A stretch of 64,000 nucleotides of DNA from Pocillopora verrucosa (GCF_036669915.1 NC_089313.1:10556011-10620010), one strand, 5' to 3'. Positions 34,549 to 56,920 are shown, counted from the first letter of the stretch. Numbers and translations: made by a program. The notes: generated from the sequence alone by a model not told the origin.

Positions 34549-37500
34549 TATAGTAGGTAATTTAGAGTTAACAACTGAGTTAAAAACGTAAATTGGCCAC
34601 CGTAAAGGGTAAAAAAGTTGACGTTTCGAGCGTTAGTTCAATCGCTCTGACGAGGGGGCTAACGCTCGAAACGTCAGCTTTTTCACCCTTTATGGTGGCA
34701 AATTTACGTTTTAAACTCAGTTGTTAACACTAAATGACAAGGGAATATCTGCTCCTAAAAGGTTAAATCTGGCTAGCTGAAGGAAAAAAGAACAATTTTG
34801 ACGAAAGCAACGAATCGCGTAACTAGTGTCGTGTCCGCTTTGACTAAAACTGGATTCCCCGATAACATTTTTTTTTCTTCATGCACGCTTTAGGATACTG
34901 TTATGCTGAGTGGGTTGCGAGTGAATCACTGAGTCATCGGCTAGCGGTTCATAACGGATAGATATACTGCTTGGTACTCAAAATTCTTTCACGTTCGCGT
35001 GGAAAATCTGGCATATCTTTGAAGCGGATACATTTAGACATAAATAGCATAAGGGATCCTTAATCAACTCAATACTATTTTGAGTCTAAATGACGTTATC
35101 TTGTCTCAGCCAATATGGACCAAAGGCTGTTTCGGAAAAAATAAACGACACAGAACTCACACGTCGTAGTCAATAGAATTGATACGTCCCTTGAACATTG
35201 AAGACTCGATGAACAAATACTCATGAAGAGATTTTTTCCTTCACAATACTGGTCTTCATGCGTGAGATAAATTTCTTGAAGGACTCGTCTTTTGTTCCAC
35301 ACTCCTTTAAGAGCTTTAAAGGAGCTTTGTAGTTGTGCCTCTCTAAAAGTCACCGATTAGGTAAGAGTGGTGTCGAGAAGGTCAGTGTAGATTCTTTGCT
35401 TAATCAGTTTGTTATTTTAAATCACGCATCACTTCCTTGCCCAATACGATCTGGTTGATGCCGACACGGAAAGTGTCTCCTTACCGCTACTAGCCAGTTT
35501 GGCTCCAACGGACGCGCGCCGGATCTGTTTATAGTGCACCTTTTCATCATTCACAGCGTAGATTCTTAATCTTCAATGGCTGCTCTGAGTGTTATTCCGC
35601 CTACTATACATCGCGGATAAATTTCCAGACAACCGTATCTACAACGGAGGATAAGATTTACTAGTCCGATTTAAGTCATTTTCAGAGTGACACAGAAAAT
35701 TGTATCCCATAACCTCACGTTAAATTCGTTGTTAGATCTCTTTGAAGCCTTGCACCTGCCTAATTTCAATCAAGCAAACCTTGTTTTAAAAAAGATTTTT
35801 CAGCTTCCTTCTTCTATGGTCTGCTGTGCGTGACCTCACGACATGTTACATGTTTTCTATAAACACGTGTAGATCGTGCAGACTGTTTAAATATGATATC
35901 ACGAAATTGTTGAACAATTTGAACTCCGAAACGAATTTAGGTTGAGCGGGATTTTTATAGAAGGCAAACTATACGTTGTATATTCGATACTATTGCTGTT
36001 CTTTTGACATGGAAATATCTTTACTCTTTCCCTAACATATGTCCAATAAGCAAGTTACTTTCGTGTTATCTTGCCTTGCCGCCCCGAGGCCATGGTATAC
36101 ACCTCTTTCCGTTTGACAGCTGACCTCTCTCGTGCCACGGAAGTACAGTCAACTACGAACAACTGGCTCTTTTGAACAAAATTGTTACGTCACTATAAAT
36201 AAGCCACATGAACAGTAAGTTGAGGCCTCAGTCAAATCAAGACTCCTTTGGGACGTGAATACAGTCAGCGTGTACGGTAAATTCATTCAGATATCACCTC
36301 AGTATATCAATACGGGGAAAAGAAGAACGAGTAATTGAAACACTGGGGCAAAGCGAAAGACAAATAAGGTGAGGCTATATTCCTTTAAGAACTTAGGTTT
36401 TTCAATGCGAATTTAGCAACGTTTCGCTCATTTGAACTGTTATCTCATTCTGTTTAAATTGTTAACATTTACAAATTTTGGCGTAAAAAGCAAAAGAATA
36501 AAACAGCAACAATTACAACAAAAGTTACATCTCTGAACTAATGATTCATTGACTCGTGAACTCTTATTTAGAGCAGACCCAATTTTTTTAAAAAAATTGT
36601 CATATTAACCATAAGTTTTACACAAACAAGTACGAAGTCTGACAAGCCTCAACGAAAGCCCTCCTATCTTGAAAACGTGTTTCAGCTGTTTCATGGTATA
36701 ATTCTAAACTAGTTTCATCTTGTTCACGAATTAAGTTATGCAAGAAAAACTCACAATAGTTGCCACAAACTTGTGTTTTTCTTTCTCCTTTTGATTCACA
36801 ATAACTGTATTTATACCTGTCATTCAAGTCACATTTAGAAGTTTATGTTTGGCCCAGCAAAACCAATATCTTTATCTGACATTCATTATGAAACAGTTTT
36901 AAGATTAGGTTTAGGTTTGTCAAGTTTATGATGCTAATAGCGTCTACTGATCGCGTGCGTGTTAGTTTACTCCTGAGTGCCCAAACCCATTTGAAACGCC
37001 ACAGGTTTACTTGACATCTCAAATATCATTACCGGTCCGTGAACACTCCAAAACGCGTCCTCGCGTGCATCACGAACAACATGGCAAATGCTAACATGCA
37101 AGCTACTCTGAAGCTGAAATTACGGTGGACTAAAGAAAACATTGTATGGATTTAGTGATCAAACGACACTTTTTTCGTGTACATGGCGTGTTAAGTTATC
37201 TTAGCGGCTGGTATTTGAATTTACGTAGGGGAAATAATTATGACGTTGTGATAGTTTGCGTGATGTGGTAATTTTCGTGACCGTTTGTTGTCATAGCCTT
37301 ACTCCCATAGTGCTCTGCGCTAAAGGGTGTTGCGTGACGCGTGCGCAGAACATGGCATTGATAGACCGCCACATGTGCGTTCGAAAGTCCAGCAGTCTCT
37401 CACTCAGTGCGTACAACTCGACTCAACAAGAGCTGCGTCAACCGATCGCGGCGAGGGGATGTTAGAGAAAATCGCTATTTCTCATAAGTGATTTTCTTTC

Positions 37501-37593
37501 TCCCTTTCAGCAAGCTGCTGAATATGCAATGCTCCTAGAGCGTCAACAACATGGCCCTTGAATGACTTGGGTGGCTAAAGCATCGCGTCTTTG
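32361..37593. other. 4E-T 3' UTR, intergenic DNA and NLK 5' region
   Basis: No coding exon was recognised in this 5.2-kb gap. The only clear element is the hairpin at 34562-34733. Sequence around 33860-34060 (ending in a G-rich GGGAGGGGTGGGTT) resembles an interspersed repeat I recall from coral genomes, without support inside this window. Just upstream of NLK, TTTCTCCCTTTCAG at 37497-37510 looks like a good splice acceptor, so the NLK 5' UTR is probably spliced. The 5' UTR exon then contains two short upstream ORFs (ATG at about 37523 and 37552, each stopping within a few codons). Confidence 0.55.
34562..34733. mobile_element. Complete long-hairpin (foldback/MITE) element
   Basis: Two 75-bp arms (34562-34636 and 34659-34733) are reverse complements at 69 of 75 positions, around a 22-bp loop. 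The inner ends carry GACGTTTCGAGCGTTAG and its complement CTAACGCTCGAAACGTC. No open frame. Related partial copies exist at 9901-9934 and 25401-25489, and perhaps 44738-44810, so this is a repeat family in this genome. The outer ends TTAG...CTAA show no clear target duplication. Confidence 0.8.
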
Positions 37594-46237
<8,644 letters not shown>

Positions 46238-49200
46238 TGGCTATCCTTTTTATCAACTAGTCATAAAAATTTTAAGAATCAAGCTTCTTAGTTTTGAAGG
46301 GAAGCAGATTTTCCAAATCAAGACCATTTGTTAACAGTGTGGTGTGGGACTTCTCCAGGAATTCTTTTGATCCACTCCATTTCTTTGCATATAGGTAATA
46401 AGAATTTTATAGGAACAGTGGAAGATATTATCATGTATTCAATATTTGCAGCTACATTCATCGCTTCAGCAAATTGTATAGGCCAAATTATCAATGATTT
46501 ATGAAAAGGACAGTCCATTTTTGTCTGAGAAACAATTTTCCAGTAACTTTTATTGCACTGGGCCTTCATGTTGTAGTTAAGACTAGAGAAGTTGACATGG
46601 AGGGCTAAGTTTTATTGTTTAATGATTTCTGTTGAGTTTTAAAATGTTCTAGACTTTACAGGGTTTAAAAACTCTTTGAATCAAGGGTAAGCAAAGTGTA
46701 ATTTCCTCCAATTAATTCTTACACCATTAAATAGAGGATATAACATTTATCAGCTGCATTGTATTGTCCTGATGCAATTGAGTATTAGACATTTTCAAAC
46801 AAGTAACTGGCAGATGTTAGCAGTCAAAGGTTATGTGAAAGAAAAGAAAAATGAATTCATCATAAATGATTGTAGGAACTTCTCTGGTACAATTTTATGG
46901 ATTTTTTTGGAAATTTTTCTTAGTGGACCTTGCTAACTGTGTTGGATTAAGTTTATCCCATTTTAACCATTTATCAGATAAACTAGTTCTTTGCTGCTGC
47001 TGTTTAGAAATATTATAACTATTATTATTATTGTTATTATTACTGATATTATTGTTATTATTAATGATATCATTATGTAAATATTTTTGTGTTTGGAAAC
47101 TCCTTTCAGAATTGAAGATTCTTCAACTTCTCTTTACTTTAAATTTTTTTTGTTTTTGAGTCCATTGTTTGGGAGAGCTGTACACAATTTCAACACCGCA
47201 TTAAGTTAGTAAAAAATAGAAATATTCTGCTTTTTCAGATAGTGAGTTTACTACTTCAAAGCCTTACAACATTAAAAAAAAAACAATTTTTTCTGAAAAT
47301 TCACTAACATTTTTTCCTCTCACTTTATATTGACTAGTACAAAATTTGCATCATGCAAGAATCATTTTTTCAAAGTTTCCTTTTAGCTATTTACATGGAG
47401 AGTAGATAAATGTAGTCATTCTTCAAAGTCAAGACAACTTTCCTAGCAGACATTCTGAAAATCACAATATGGAATGTTCCACGTTGTTGTAAGGTTTTGA
47501 GAAGTTAAGTCTGAGACATTGTATTGTCTGCCTAATAACTTGTGGACTAATAGGATTCTCATCAACAATTAAGTTCTAGTTGTGTAACTGTTGTCACTGT
47601 CTGAATGTGATAATGATGTGCTTGTTGTGCAGGTCGTAGTATGTTACTTTTTTCCCATCTCTATTTGAAGTGGTTTCACAAAGTTCCCATTTTTATAATG
47701 ATATCTGTTGTAAATTGGAAAACTGTGTTTTTTCAGGTAACAAATAACTAGATAACTTTTTTCTCATAATTTTCAATTTGTTTATTTGCCTTTTTTATTA
47801 CTTTTTAAGACCCCTCACCCGGTTGGAATGGTCATCCTTTCATTTCTAAGAGTGCCAAGTAAATTCGAATTCCTGTTATCGTTTTACCGCCGCTCAAAGA
47901 CGCTGTTTGGCAGCTCTTACGGGAAAGATCACCTTTCCAGTTAAAAAGGTTTTCAAAATTTACCTTTGAAATTATGACAACGGAAAGTGAACGCAAATAT
48001 TCGTTAATGTAAAAGATACAGGCGGACTCCGATTGCAAATGATGAGCCAACTAAGGGTGGAATTTAATTTTTCATTTACTTGAAAAATTTGGTACTATTG
48101 GTCTGTAGTTGTCACTCTAGAAATGAAAGGACCCAGCCTGATACAAACACTAACTGCAACACTTGCTTCCAGACTTCGACGAGTCGTAATTATTTCTTCT
48201 TAAATAGAGGCCTATAGTAAGGAAGGGCAGTTAAGATGTTGTGGCTAATTAAGCTATCATTTACTGTACATGAATCGGATGTCTTTATTGATTCCGCTCT
48301 TTGTCCATTTTCGCGTTTTAATCTATGGAAAGCTTAGGATATGTCGAGTCTGTAAGGAAACTACAGATATGTGTAAGGGGACTACTTGAATTTATCTTTT
48401 TCATTTTTTTTATCATTTATTTATTTATTTCCTTAAGTGAAGTCAATATTTATATACATACATATATGTGCTTTTGCAAGAGGCTTTGCTGTGCCAAAGC
48501 TCGAAATGTGCATCAGGTAACGGCCTAGTGAACGAGCCGCTCTTGTTGTTTAGCGAAATGAATTGCAAAAATGGCGCTGATGGCAAGAAAATAAAAGATA
48601 AATTTTATACATTATAAACTGGTTTCCTCTTTTTCATGTGCATACTTCTACCCCGCATTAGTAACGGTGAAACAATACATCTCTTAAGTATCATAAAATG
48701 GAATTTTGGAAAAACTGAAAAAAATAAATAAATAAATAAAGCAGACATAAACGATAAAGCTACAGTCACTCACCTAATATCAGTTTTCCTTGGCCGTTCT
48801 AAAATATCAGCTAGAAGAAATCCCGTTATTCGTAGTACCAGTAGCATCGGAAAAGACTTCCCTGAAGAAGCCTACCTCTCCCTCTTCAGCCCCATTCCCC
48901 CCTCCCCCGACTCTCCTGTGATGCAGTTTGTCCCGTGACTAAGGAAAGCCGTGACCATGTAGAACATGATAACTTTTAATGCCACAATTGATCGTGTTAA
49001 CCCCTTTTTCCTTGGTTGCACGTGTTCTTACCTTTGAATCACACCTCTATCTGCTAAGAATTAAATACGGTGACCATCTTGGGAATAGAGGAGAAACAAA
49101 AAGTCACGAACCTCAGAAGTTTTCATCCCGAAAACCACGAACACGGCGTGACAGAAACACCCACTCACGAACCAGTCAATAATATTTATCTTGAGCTTTA

Positions 49201-51525
49201 CTAAGAGAAGACAAGCTTTGATATTGTTGATTTGACATTGGAATTTGAATTGTTTTTCAAGATTCTGGAAAGCTCCAAGGATAGTTCACCCTTGGAGGAG
49301 ACATCTGTTGTGGTTGCATTCCATGTAAAATTACCACTCCCCAAAAGTTCGTCGATTAGTTGTAGAAGTTTGAACAATCAGGTAAAGCTGCCATGAAATG
49401 TTGTTGGTCAAAACAGGGGGAATTGACTCTGAAAAGAACGAAATCGAAAGGTGAGAGGAAAGTTCTTTTTCATAAAAATGACTTTTCCACCTGACATTGC
49501 GTGTGATAAAAAATGAAAACTGTCAAATTACGACCACATACGTTTGTAAGGTAGTAATGGTAAAGCAAATTTAATTTTAGATCTCGAATTGTGGAGGAAA
49601 ATATTGTTACTATTTGTTACTCTCGTACAAGACCTATTTAAGATTCTTGCTTTCCTTTTATTTTGTTATATGTAATTTATTTTGCGGTCTCAGTGGTTTA
49701 GACAACTCGTTCTAGAATAACCTCAGAGTCTACAAAGATGCAAATGTGATCTTAACAGTCCAAAAACCAAACGGAAACATCATTGTATTACGCTGAGATA
49801 TTCGATCATGTTTCGTGGAAAGTTTCTTATGCGAGTTGTAGCTGAAGAATGATGTAGACTTCGTAAATGCAAAATCCAAACAACTGTGTCAAGAAAGTAG
49901 AGAAGGTTATCGATTAAACAGGTTTTAAGATGTTGATTCTCGATAGCCGATATGATATTCAGTAAGTCGCTCATAGCCAAGTTTATGTTATGAAAAGTAT
50001 AAGTTTTTGGCATTAAGAGCAGAAGATACTTTTTGTCAGTAGAGAGTTGAGTGAATGGAGTATCATGATCATATTGATCTGCCGGAATAATCAAGGTTCA
50101 TTTCCAAATTTTCACTTATTTTATTTTGAAATGTAAATGAAGGTTACCTAAGGAAAGTTTCATAACTGCAGTACCTAGAAAAGTATTTCCACAAGATTTG
50201 TTTTTCGTCCGTACTAATAACCATATTGAAATAGGCTTGATGTGTTTTATACAAAGTTCTCTCAAGGTTATTCAATGCGCAATATTTCGAGTTAATGAGA
50301 TCGAATAACACTAAATTAACACGCTATCTTCAGAGAATGACGCTTATTTATTTAGGGAGGCCGGCTCACGCTCGTGATCTTTGTTCATGTTTTTGCTGAA
50401 CTCATTCCCATGTTACTTAATTTGAAACTTTGCTGTAAAACGTTACATTGAATAGTAAAAAAAAAGTTTCTATTGCAGATCAGTCAAAGACAAAGCTACA
50501 ACGGAATGTCGAAATTGTCAACAAGTCAAATATATTTGAATATCAAAGTCACACGTTCAACGGGCGCCATTTGAGATAGGGCAATTCGACAGCTGGTTGG
50601 AACTGGCTGTCCAAAAAATTTATTCATGATTGGATTTCGATATTAGTCAAAGGCGTCCATACTTAACCAGATTAAGTGACATATACTGTCAAAATGGATT
50701 TGAAATTCTGCTAAAAACGGCCCGAGGCTAAAGCAAAGGGCATGAACCCATAACGAATGAGGATGTCACGTGAGACACTCCGCATACTGGGTACATAGCC
50801 ACCTTAAGGCTTTTGTCAAAATTTACACTATTTGCAAAACAATTGGTTGAACGCCTAACTGAATGAAATGTGATGCCAGCAATGTGGTTGTTGTTATTTT
50901 ACATGTAACTGGAACAAGTTTTGCCGAGAGGACAAACTTTAACTGTGCATGTGTACTTGTAAAGTGTTGGCCACCAAAGTCCCTTGACTTGCATATTTTA
51001 TCGTCAGACTACGAGTTCATCGAGAAAACGTCATACAATTGACCCGAACAAACCCACAAAACCGATATTCCGTTGAACAACCTGCAATCAGAACATGATA
51101 GGCTTTTCTAGCATAATCACCCACAAATCTTAAGAGCATTAATGCGCATGACTGGGTTGACGTCTGGCTTAGTTCAAAGACTGATTGCACTCGACCCAAA
51201 TACATCAAATACAAACATCGCTCGCTCACGGGGCGACTGGAGGTAGCAATTCTTCTCTGTTTTTAGTTTAACGGGTAAGTTTTTATGAGAGACTCTTTGA
51301 CGATAGGTTACCAAACTAGAGCTATTTCGTTGACCGAGCACCACTGAAATTTCCATTGTACTTTAAATGATTACATAGTGTCGACTTTTAGCTTTACTTA
51401 AAGGACTATTTCTCCGTTGGTCCTGTAAACGAGTATCGTTCGCCCAGTGAGGTAAACGACGTAAGTGTGCGTTCTTTTGACACGTAAAATTGAGCGATAT
51501 TCTTATATGCGACTGACACCACGAA
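46238..51525. other. NLK 3' UTR and intergenic DNA
   Basis: AT-rich DNA of 5.3 kb without a recognisable exon on either strand. It contains an ATT-type microsatellite (47021-47063) and a T-rich tract around 48395-48440. Scattered open frames of 60-100 codons show no family resemblance and are not convincing. No canonical AATAAA is close to the NLK stop, so the 3' end of that transcript cannot be placed. Confidence 0.55.
47021..47063. repeat. ATT/GTT trinucleotide microsatellite
   Basis: Interrupted array of ATT units with GTT and GAT variants, about 800 bases after the NLK stop. Confidence 0.85.
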
Positions 51526-54500
51526 ATGATCTCTTTTCCGTGTGTTACTGACGGTGGACAAAATAACATTTCAGTTTTAGATTACGACAAAAGAACACCT
51601 TTAGAAATCCCCACAGCATTTGGAGGAGAAGCTGGTTCAGGAGACGAAAGGAGCTCTTTCATTTCGGAAAAATTAATTGAATATGGAAATTCCACGCACT
51701 ATACAAACACATGTATTTTGAAGTTTTTTTTTCTTGTAGTAAAAACACCCGAGATACTCGTTGTCACGAACGGTATCTGTAGTTACACACAAGTTATTTC
51801 GTGACATTAAAAATATTGATGGGCGCGTTTCGTTCATTTGCGTAGAACAAAATATAATGACCGACTAAGCCACATCCGACATTAAATTTACATAGAATTG
51901 TTGAAAGTGCCAACTTGAAACGTCCTATTGTCGACAACGTTCACTCGGCCGGCTCGCCAAAACTAAACACTGAAGTTTAAATTTCAAATGTTCCCGGAAT
52001 AACAACACTTCATATATCTGCCCTCTTACAGCCAAGGAAATTCTTGTTTTTCAGTGGAGAGTGCTGACCTGGTAAAGATGTCCTCAAGAATTAACGGCGG
52101 AAAGTATGAGTTGCGAGTTGTCCACTGTCTACAGGGTCACAAAGATGTACTGTATTGCGCTGTAGATCCCAAAGAAGAGACTCTCGCTACGTGTTCTGCC
52201 GATGGAAAAATAAATCTTTGGACAATTGCAACCGGGCAGAAGTTAAGAACCCTTTCAGGCGGCCATACGGACGAAATTACATCGTGTGCGTTCTCTTCGA
52301 TAGGAAACATTTTGGCGTCTTCGTCTCGAGACAAGAAAGTCATTCTGTGGCATTACAAGACTGGAAAACGGGCTTCTCGTTTAGGTAAAAACTGTTATCC
52401 CTTTTTTTCTTAAATATCATTTTTATTTTTGGAATATAACATTGAAAAGAAAAAAAAAAGTACGTGTTCTTATTTGAATCATTTAACTCAAAACCAGATG
52501 CGCTATAGACAAAGTGCATTATGTATTCAATTGTTAGTGTTGACCAAGTAGATTTTCAATTGGCAAAAGGATTTTCGTCAGCTATAATAACAAACTGAAC
52601 GATTAAAAGACGATTTTCAGAGATAAAATATTTAGCAATGTAGGAAAAGCACTCTTTCTCAGTAGGACAACTTGATCAGAAAAAGTGCCGATTTTTCAAT
52701 TTGATGTCCGCGAAATTGTTTCACCGCAAAAGAAATCAACAACGATACTGTCGTAAAGCAGTCCGCAATACCTTGTCCGCATCAATACTCCCTGGCCTTA
52801 AAAAAGCCAGCTTTGTTTAAATATAGTCTTTTCCTTCTGAAGCTGTTGGAATCGAATAGATGTAGGAGGTTTTATAATTAAATTTGCTTGAGGAAAACAT
52901 TGAACATAACACAACATGGTTTGCAATCGGATGATAATATTTAACTCGAAAGCGGCGGTTCAAAGCGCACCTGTTTGTCGCAGCTTAAAATCAAATATTT
53001 ATCGCGCGAGGTTTGGTCACAAGTAGTATAAATTTACATCATAATTGAACCAGAGAATTATGTTTTGTCAGTTTTACTTTTTTCCTGGGGAATCCTTTTT
53101 TAACAGTCTGATTTTTTTTTCGTTAATCCAGATATAGTTATGTCTGTTTTGCGCAATTTCCCCCGATTTGTATCTTTCATTTTCTACTAAAAAGTATTGC
53201 TTTAGGCAGAACGCTTTAAAAAATGAATGAAAAATCTACTATCAGCAAAAAAATGCACTTTTGCGCAAGGTTACTCCTTAGATGTTTCAAGTTAATTGAC
53301 TTAGTTGAAAGAGGAAGTTCTAAACATAAAGGTTGAATTAACCTGTACCAAGTAATTATCGCCTCTTGCCTGTACACAGATCCGATGGAATTATCTAGGT
53401 AATTTTTCAAAAGGGCCAGCAAGGTTTAATTTTTATCAGCTATATCTCGTAAAAGTTATATGAAAATTATCTAAGAAAATGATCAAAATAGTTGAAGCGA
53501 TCGACATTGTTCTGATTCACAATCTTTCCTGGTTTGATAAAACATATATCGGAAATGAAAGCTTACCGTGGAATATTAGTTTTTACTTAACCCATCTGGA
53601 CTGTTAAAAATAAAATGAGTACGATTTCAAGTACTTCCTCCTTTGCACAAAGACTTTGTAGTAGATTCTGTTTGACACAAACAATTCCACCTGAACGAAT
53701 ATTCCTTAAAAAATCAACCGTGGACTTTCTTCGTCCTTGTCATTATAACTGATTCTCGAAGAACAAGACCACACAAACAAAAATACAATGAAACTTACTA
53801 ACATCCGAGTGTTGATCAAACGGAACAGAGTTTATGTCATTCTAACACCGTATCGTTCTGTGATATTATTTTCTGTCAAGTGTTGAGGGATTGCTGTAGT
53901 TTTGCTGTCTATCGATCGTGTCGATCTGTTCACAAAACTCACACTATCCTCTCATCCACACCTTAGAAGAGTCGTGACTTCGTCACCAACATTTTTACGC
54001 TCTTCAGACACTTTCTTCGTTCTTACTTGAATGTTTTTGGTTCCTTGTAATATTTTCTTTCTTTACATTGGCTGTTGTGGCTATTTCCATGGTTTTTACC
54101 ACATTCTGCTGAATTTCACTCTGTTCTCTTCAGAGGTAACGATCCACTATTTTATTTTACAGAGCTCCACTCAGATGCCGTCCTTCAATGCACCTTTTCG
54201 AAAGATGGAAAACTTCTCGCCTCCGCTTCACGCGATAGGACCGCTCGCCTGTACAAGATAAAACCAGGTGCAGGGGAATTTGTTCCCGGAGGAGAGGTTA
54301 AACAACTCGTGGGGCATACCGCCGCAGTGAATTGTATTCAGTTTTCACCGGATGCTGCTGTGGCTCTCACGGGCTCAGATGACATGACGATCCGCGTATG
54401 GAGACAGGAAAGTGACTGGAGCTGCGTGACTACTCTGGGCACATTACCCGGACCTGTAAAGAGTATAATATTTTCACCGGTCGACCCCGTGTTTGCTTCC

Positions 54501-55789
54501 TTAGCTGGCAACAGTGCAACAGTATGGACTATGCATGGGACTAGCTATAATGTTGAAAACAGTGCAGACATCAGAGGCAGCAAACAATTGAAGGTTTGTT
54601 TGTTAGGGTTATAAAAGAAAGCTGCTATGCGGCATTGAGGGAAAATGGACCTACGGCAAGCGTTGCATCCCTTCGGTAATTTTAAGAATCTTTCATGGAT
54701 AATTCGTTCCCTCTTACCCTCTGGAAAGATAAGGAAGTAGAAGATAAGGTGGCCTGTCCGATCGGCTGACTGGCCTACCCCGGATACTTAGGTCTAAGGC
54801 TCCATTCCTGTTAAGGGTCGCAGAGGTTTTATTCGTCTTTCACTTATGAAAAACGTTTCATTTCATCCTCTATGTTTGTCTTTTATTCAGGCAATTTCCT
54901 TTATTCCGGACGGCAGGCACATAGTAGGCGTGGCAAGTGATACTACGATCAACATCTGGGACTCTGTGGAGGACCACGTTTGGAGCAGTTGGAAGGATAC
55001 TAGGTACGGTATTGCTTAGTTTGTTCGGGATGTCTATACCTTGTCACACCTGATTTTATCTTCTCATTATCGTCTGTTTTCACCACATCAGTGGGCGCAT
55101 TAGGAGATCACTTTCTCCAATAATCACTCTATGCTGTGCCCCCTTCCATGACACATTTCAGCTCATCCTTTCCAACTTATTTCTCCTCCTTTCCGCTTTT
55201 TTTCTCCCAGCGGAGCTTGCTAGTGTTTCATCTTATGCTAGAAAACAGTCGTTTTCACTCTTCCAGAGCAATTAACCTAACAGAGACCAGTTCCATGTGG
55301 TTCTGTTTCATTCGTCTTTCCCATCTCGACCACGCTCATTTTTGTCGCTATTTCTTGCCCTCTTTATCCATCTCAGCCATTGGCATCAGCACATGGTCAG
55401 ATGTCGTTCATTAGCCGGTGTTATCTTACATGTCACACAGCCATGAAGACGTAGATCTTTGTACAGTCTTGGATAAGCGCATCTTGGTGTCATCTCGGGA
55501 TTAACTTTTGGATAATAATCCGGAAATAAGCACAATATATGCAGAAAGAATTCAACAAATCGTGTCTCTCAAAGTAAACTCCAAGTAGTTATTTATCTAG
55601 CTGTCTTCAAAATTTTGCACCTATGAAACTTGATAATTGTTTTACTTAAATTGCTCTTGATTTCGTTTCAGCTCCAATCAACATACCGGTGCAATCTTAA
55701 CGTGCTGTTTCGCTGGAAGAAATTTTATTTCTGCCGATGACACTGGATGTGCATTAGTTTGGGAGCTTATTGAGAGCAATACAAAGTAG
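51526..55789 (+). CDS. Seven-repeat WD40 protein
   Basis: Secure exons: 52055-52384 (ATG at 52078), 54163-54593, 54891-55003, 55672-55789 (TAG), giving 322 aa from that ATG. Seven WD repeats are visible, opening GHKDVLYC, GHTDEITSCAF, LHSDAVLQCTF, GHTAAVNCIQF, GPVKSIIF, KAISFIPDG and HTGAILTCCF, and most closing with LW, VW or IW: a complete seven-bladed propeller with nothing else. A strong acceptor (TTCTTGTTTTTCAG) precedes 52055. An upstream open frame at 51526-51712, with its own ATG after an in-frame stop and a GTATTT donor, joins in phase and would add a 70-residue N-terminus (392 aa in all). I prefer this longer model only slightly; the short form starting at 52078 is the alternative. 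I cannot name an orthologue. WD40 propellers act as protein-interaction scaffolds; no partner can be inferred here. Confidence 0.8.
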
Positions 55790-56017
55790 TTCAGAACAAC
55801 TATGACTGCGACTCAGTCAGGCTTTGTAAAACATTCAAAGCATTCCTTAGATAAAGAACTATCAATTGAAATAAGCTCTTCGCTGCACACTGTTGGAAAA
55901 AAAGTCCGCAAATCTTTATCTTACTCTGTCCAGCGCATAAATGAAGACAGAAATAATATTATCCGCAGGCTACCCAACCATCATCGATATGCATCTCTAA
56001 ATACGGTTACCTGTTGA
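55790..56017 (+). other. In-frame open extension after the WD40 TAG stop
   Basis: Directly after the TAG at 55787-55789 the same frame stays open for 75 codons to a TGA at 56015-56017. It has an ATG five codons in (55802). The encoded stretch is basic and Ser-rich (for example KKVRKSLSYSVQRINEDRNN) with no recognised domain. It could be a lost C-terminal tail, a stop-codon readthrough extension, a sequence error in the TAG, or chance within a 3' UTR. Confidence 0.4.
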
Positions 56018-56283
56018 AAAATTGTTTGATGAGCTTTATCGCTGTAAATATATGAAGTATGTAAAAGATGATGTAAAAGAGAAAAATAATATATAACCTG
56101 AGCATGAATAATTAGTTTGATAAGAGCCATGTGGTACTCCTATGTAATTCTTACACGGGTATGTGCCGCCCAGCGAAGCCGTGATTTTTGGCCCCCTAAT
56201 CTCGACTAGGGCAACGAAAACACAAATCTTTGCGAAATGAGCGAGAGTTCAACATCGAATTCCGATTTCAAAAAATCCGCATA

Positions 56284-56500
56284 TCTTGACAACCGTTGGG
56301 AATTACCCAAGAGTACAGATACTCTTGCATGGTAAAGAGGGGTACTCAGAGAGAAAGGCGTCTTGTCCAAGAACGCAACACAAAGACCAAATTAGGGCTG
56401 GAAGCCAGATCTCCCGATCCAGATTCCAGCGTGTTCCCCACACGTTTACTGGATCTAAAATTACAAATGACCACTAAGCTAAGAGAGCGTTTACTTTTAT
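56284..56500 (-). mobile_element. tRNA-derived SINE remnant, minus strand
   Basis: Read on the minus strand, TTAGCTTAGTGG (complement of 56471-56482) fits the pol III A-box. Further on are a degenerate B-box-like GGCTTCCAGCC and then GTTGCGTTCTTGGACAAGAC, CTTTCTCTCTGAGTACCCCT and GTACTCTTGGGTAATTCCCA. This tRNA-unrelated body matches a SINE type I remember as common in corals and other marine invertebrates (TTCTTGGGCAAGACAC...). The spacing from A- to B-box is long, so the head is rearranged or decayed. Confidence 0.55.
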
Positions 56501-56920
56501 TATTTGACATATAAGTTATCTTCACTCTGTTTTTAGAGAGTAAGGAAGAGAAGCAATCAGATCCTTCTGTAACCAATCTCCCTCTAAAGGGCCTTCATTA
56601 GGCGGCCTTTAGGTTTTACCCACAACGTCATCAAAATCAAAGTCAGGAAAAATTACTCAAACAATTATAGAGTCATGAAAAGCACGTTTGAACTGAGTTA
56701 GCACGAGCCAAAAGAAGACTTATTATAACCAATCAAAAATTAAAAAGTATCTACAAGGAGCCAATGGGAACGCAATGGTAAAAGCAAGCATACTGCCTAA
56801 CCTATCAATTTTGCATCTGATTGGTTGAGAGGGTAGCGTGAGTTTTCCAGACCATAATCATAGAGCTTAGTTGAGCAAGAGCTGGATTACTTTCAATACT
56901 TAATTGAAAATTCCTCTACA

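Noticed and set aside
49684..49760. Stretch resembling a tRNA 5' half (GGTCTCAGTGGTTTAGA)
   Set aside because: No B-box follows at tRNA spacing and no cloverleaf can be drawn.
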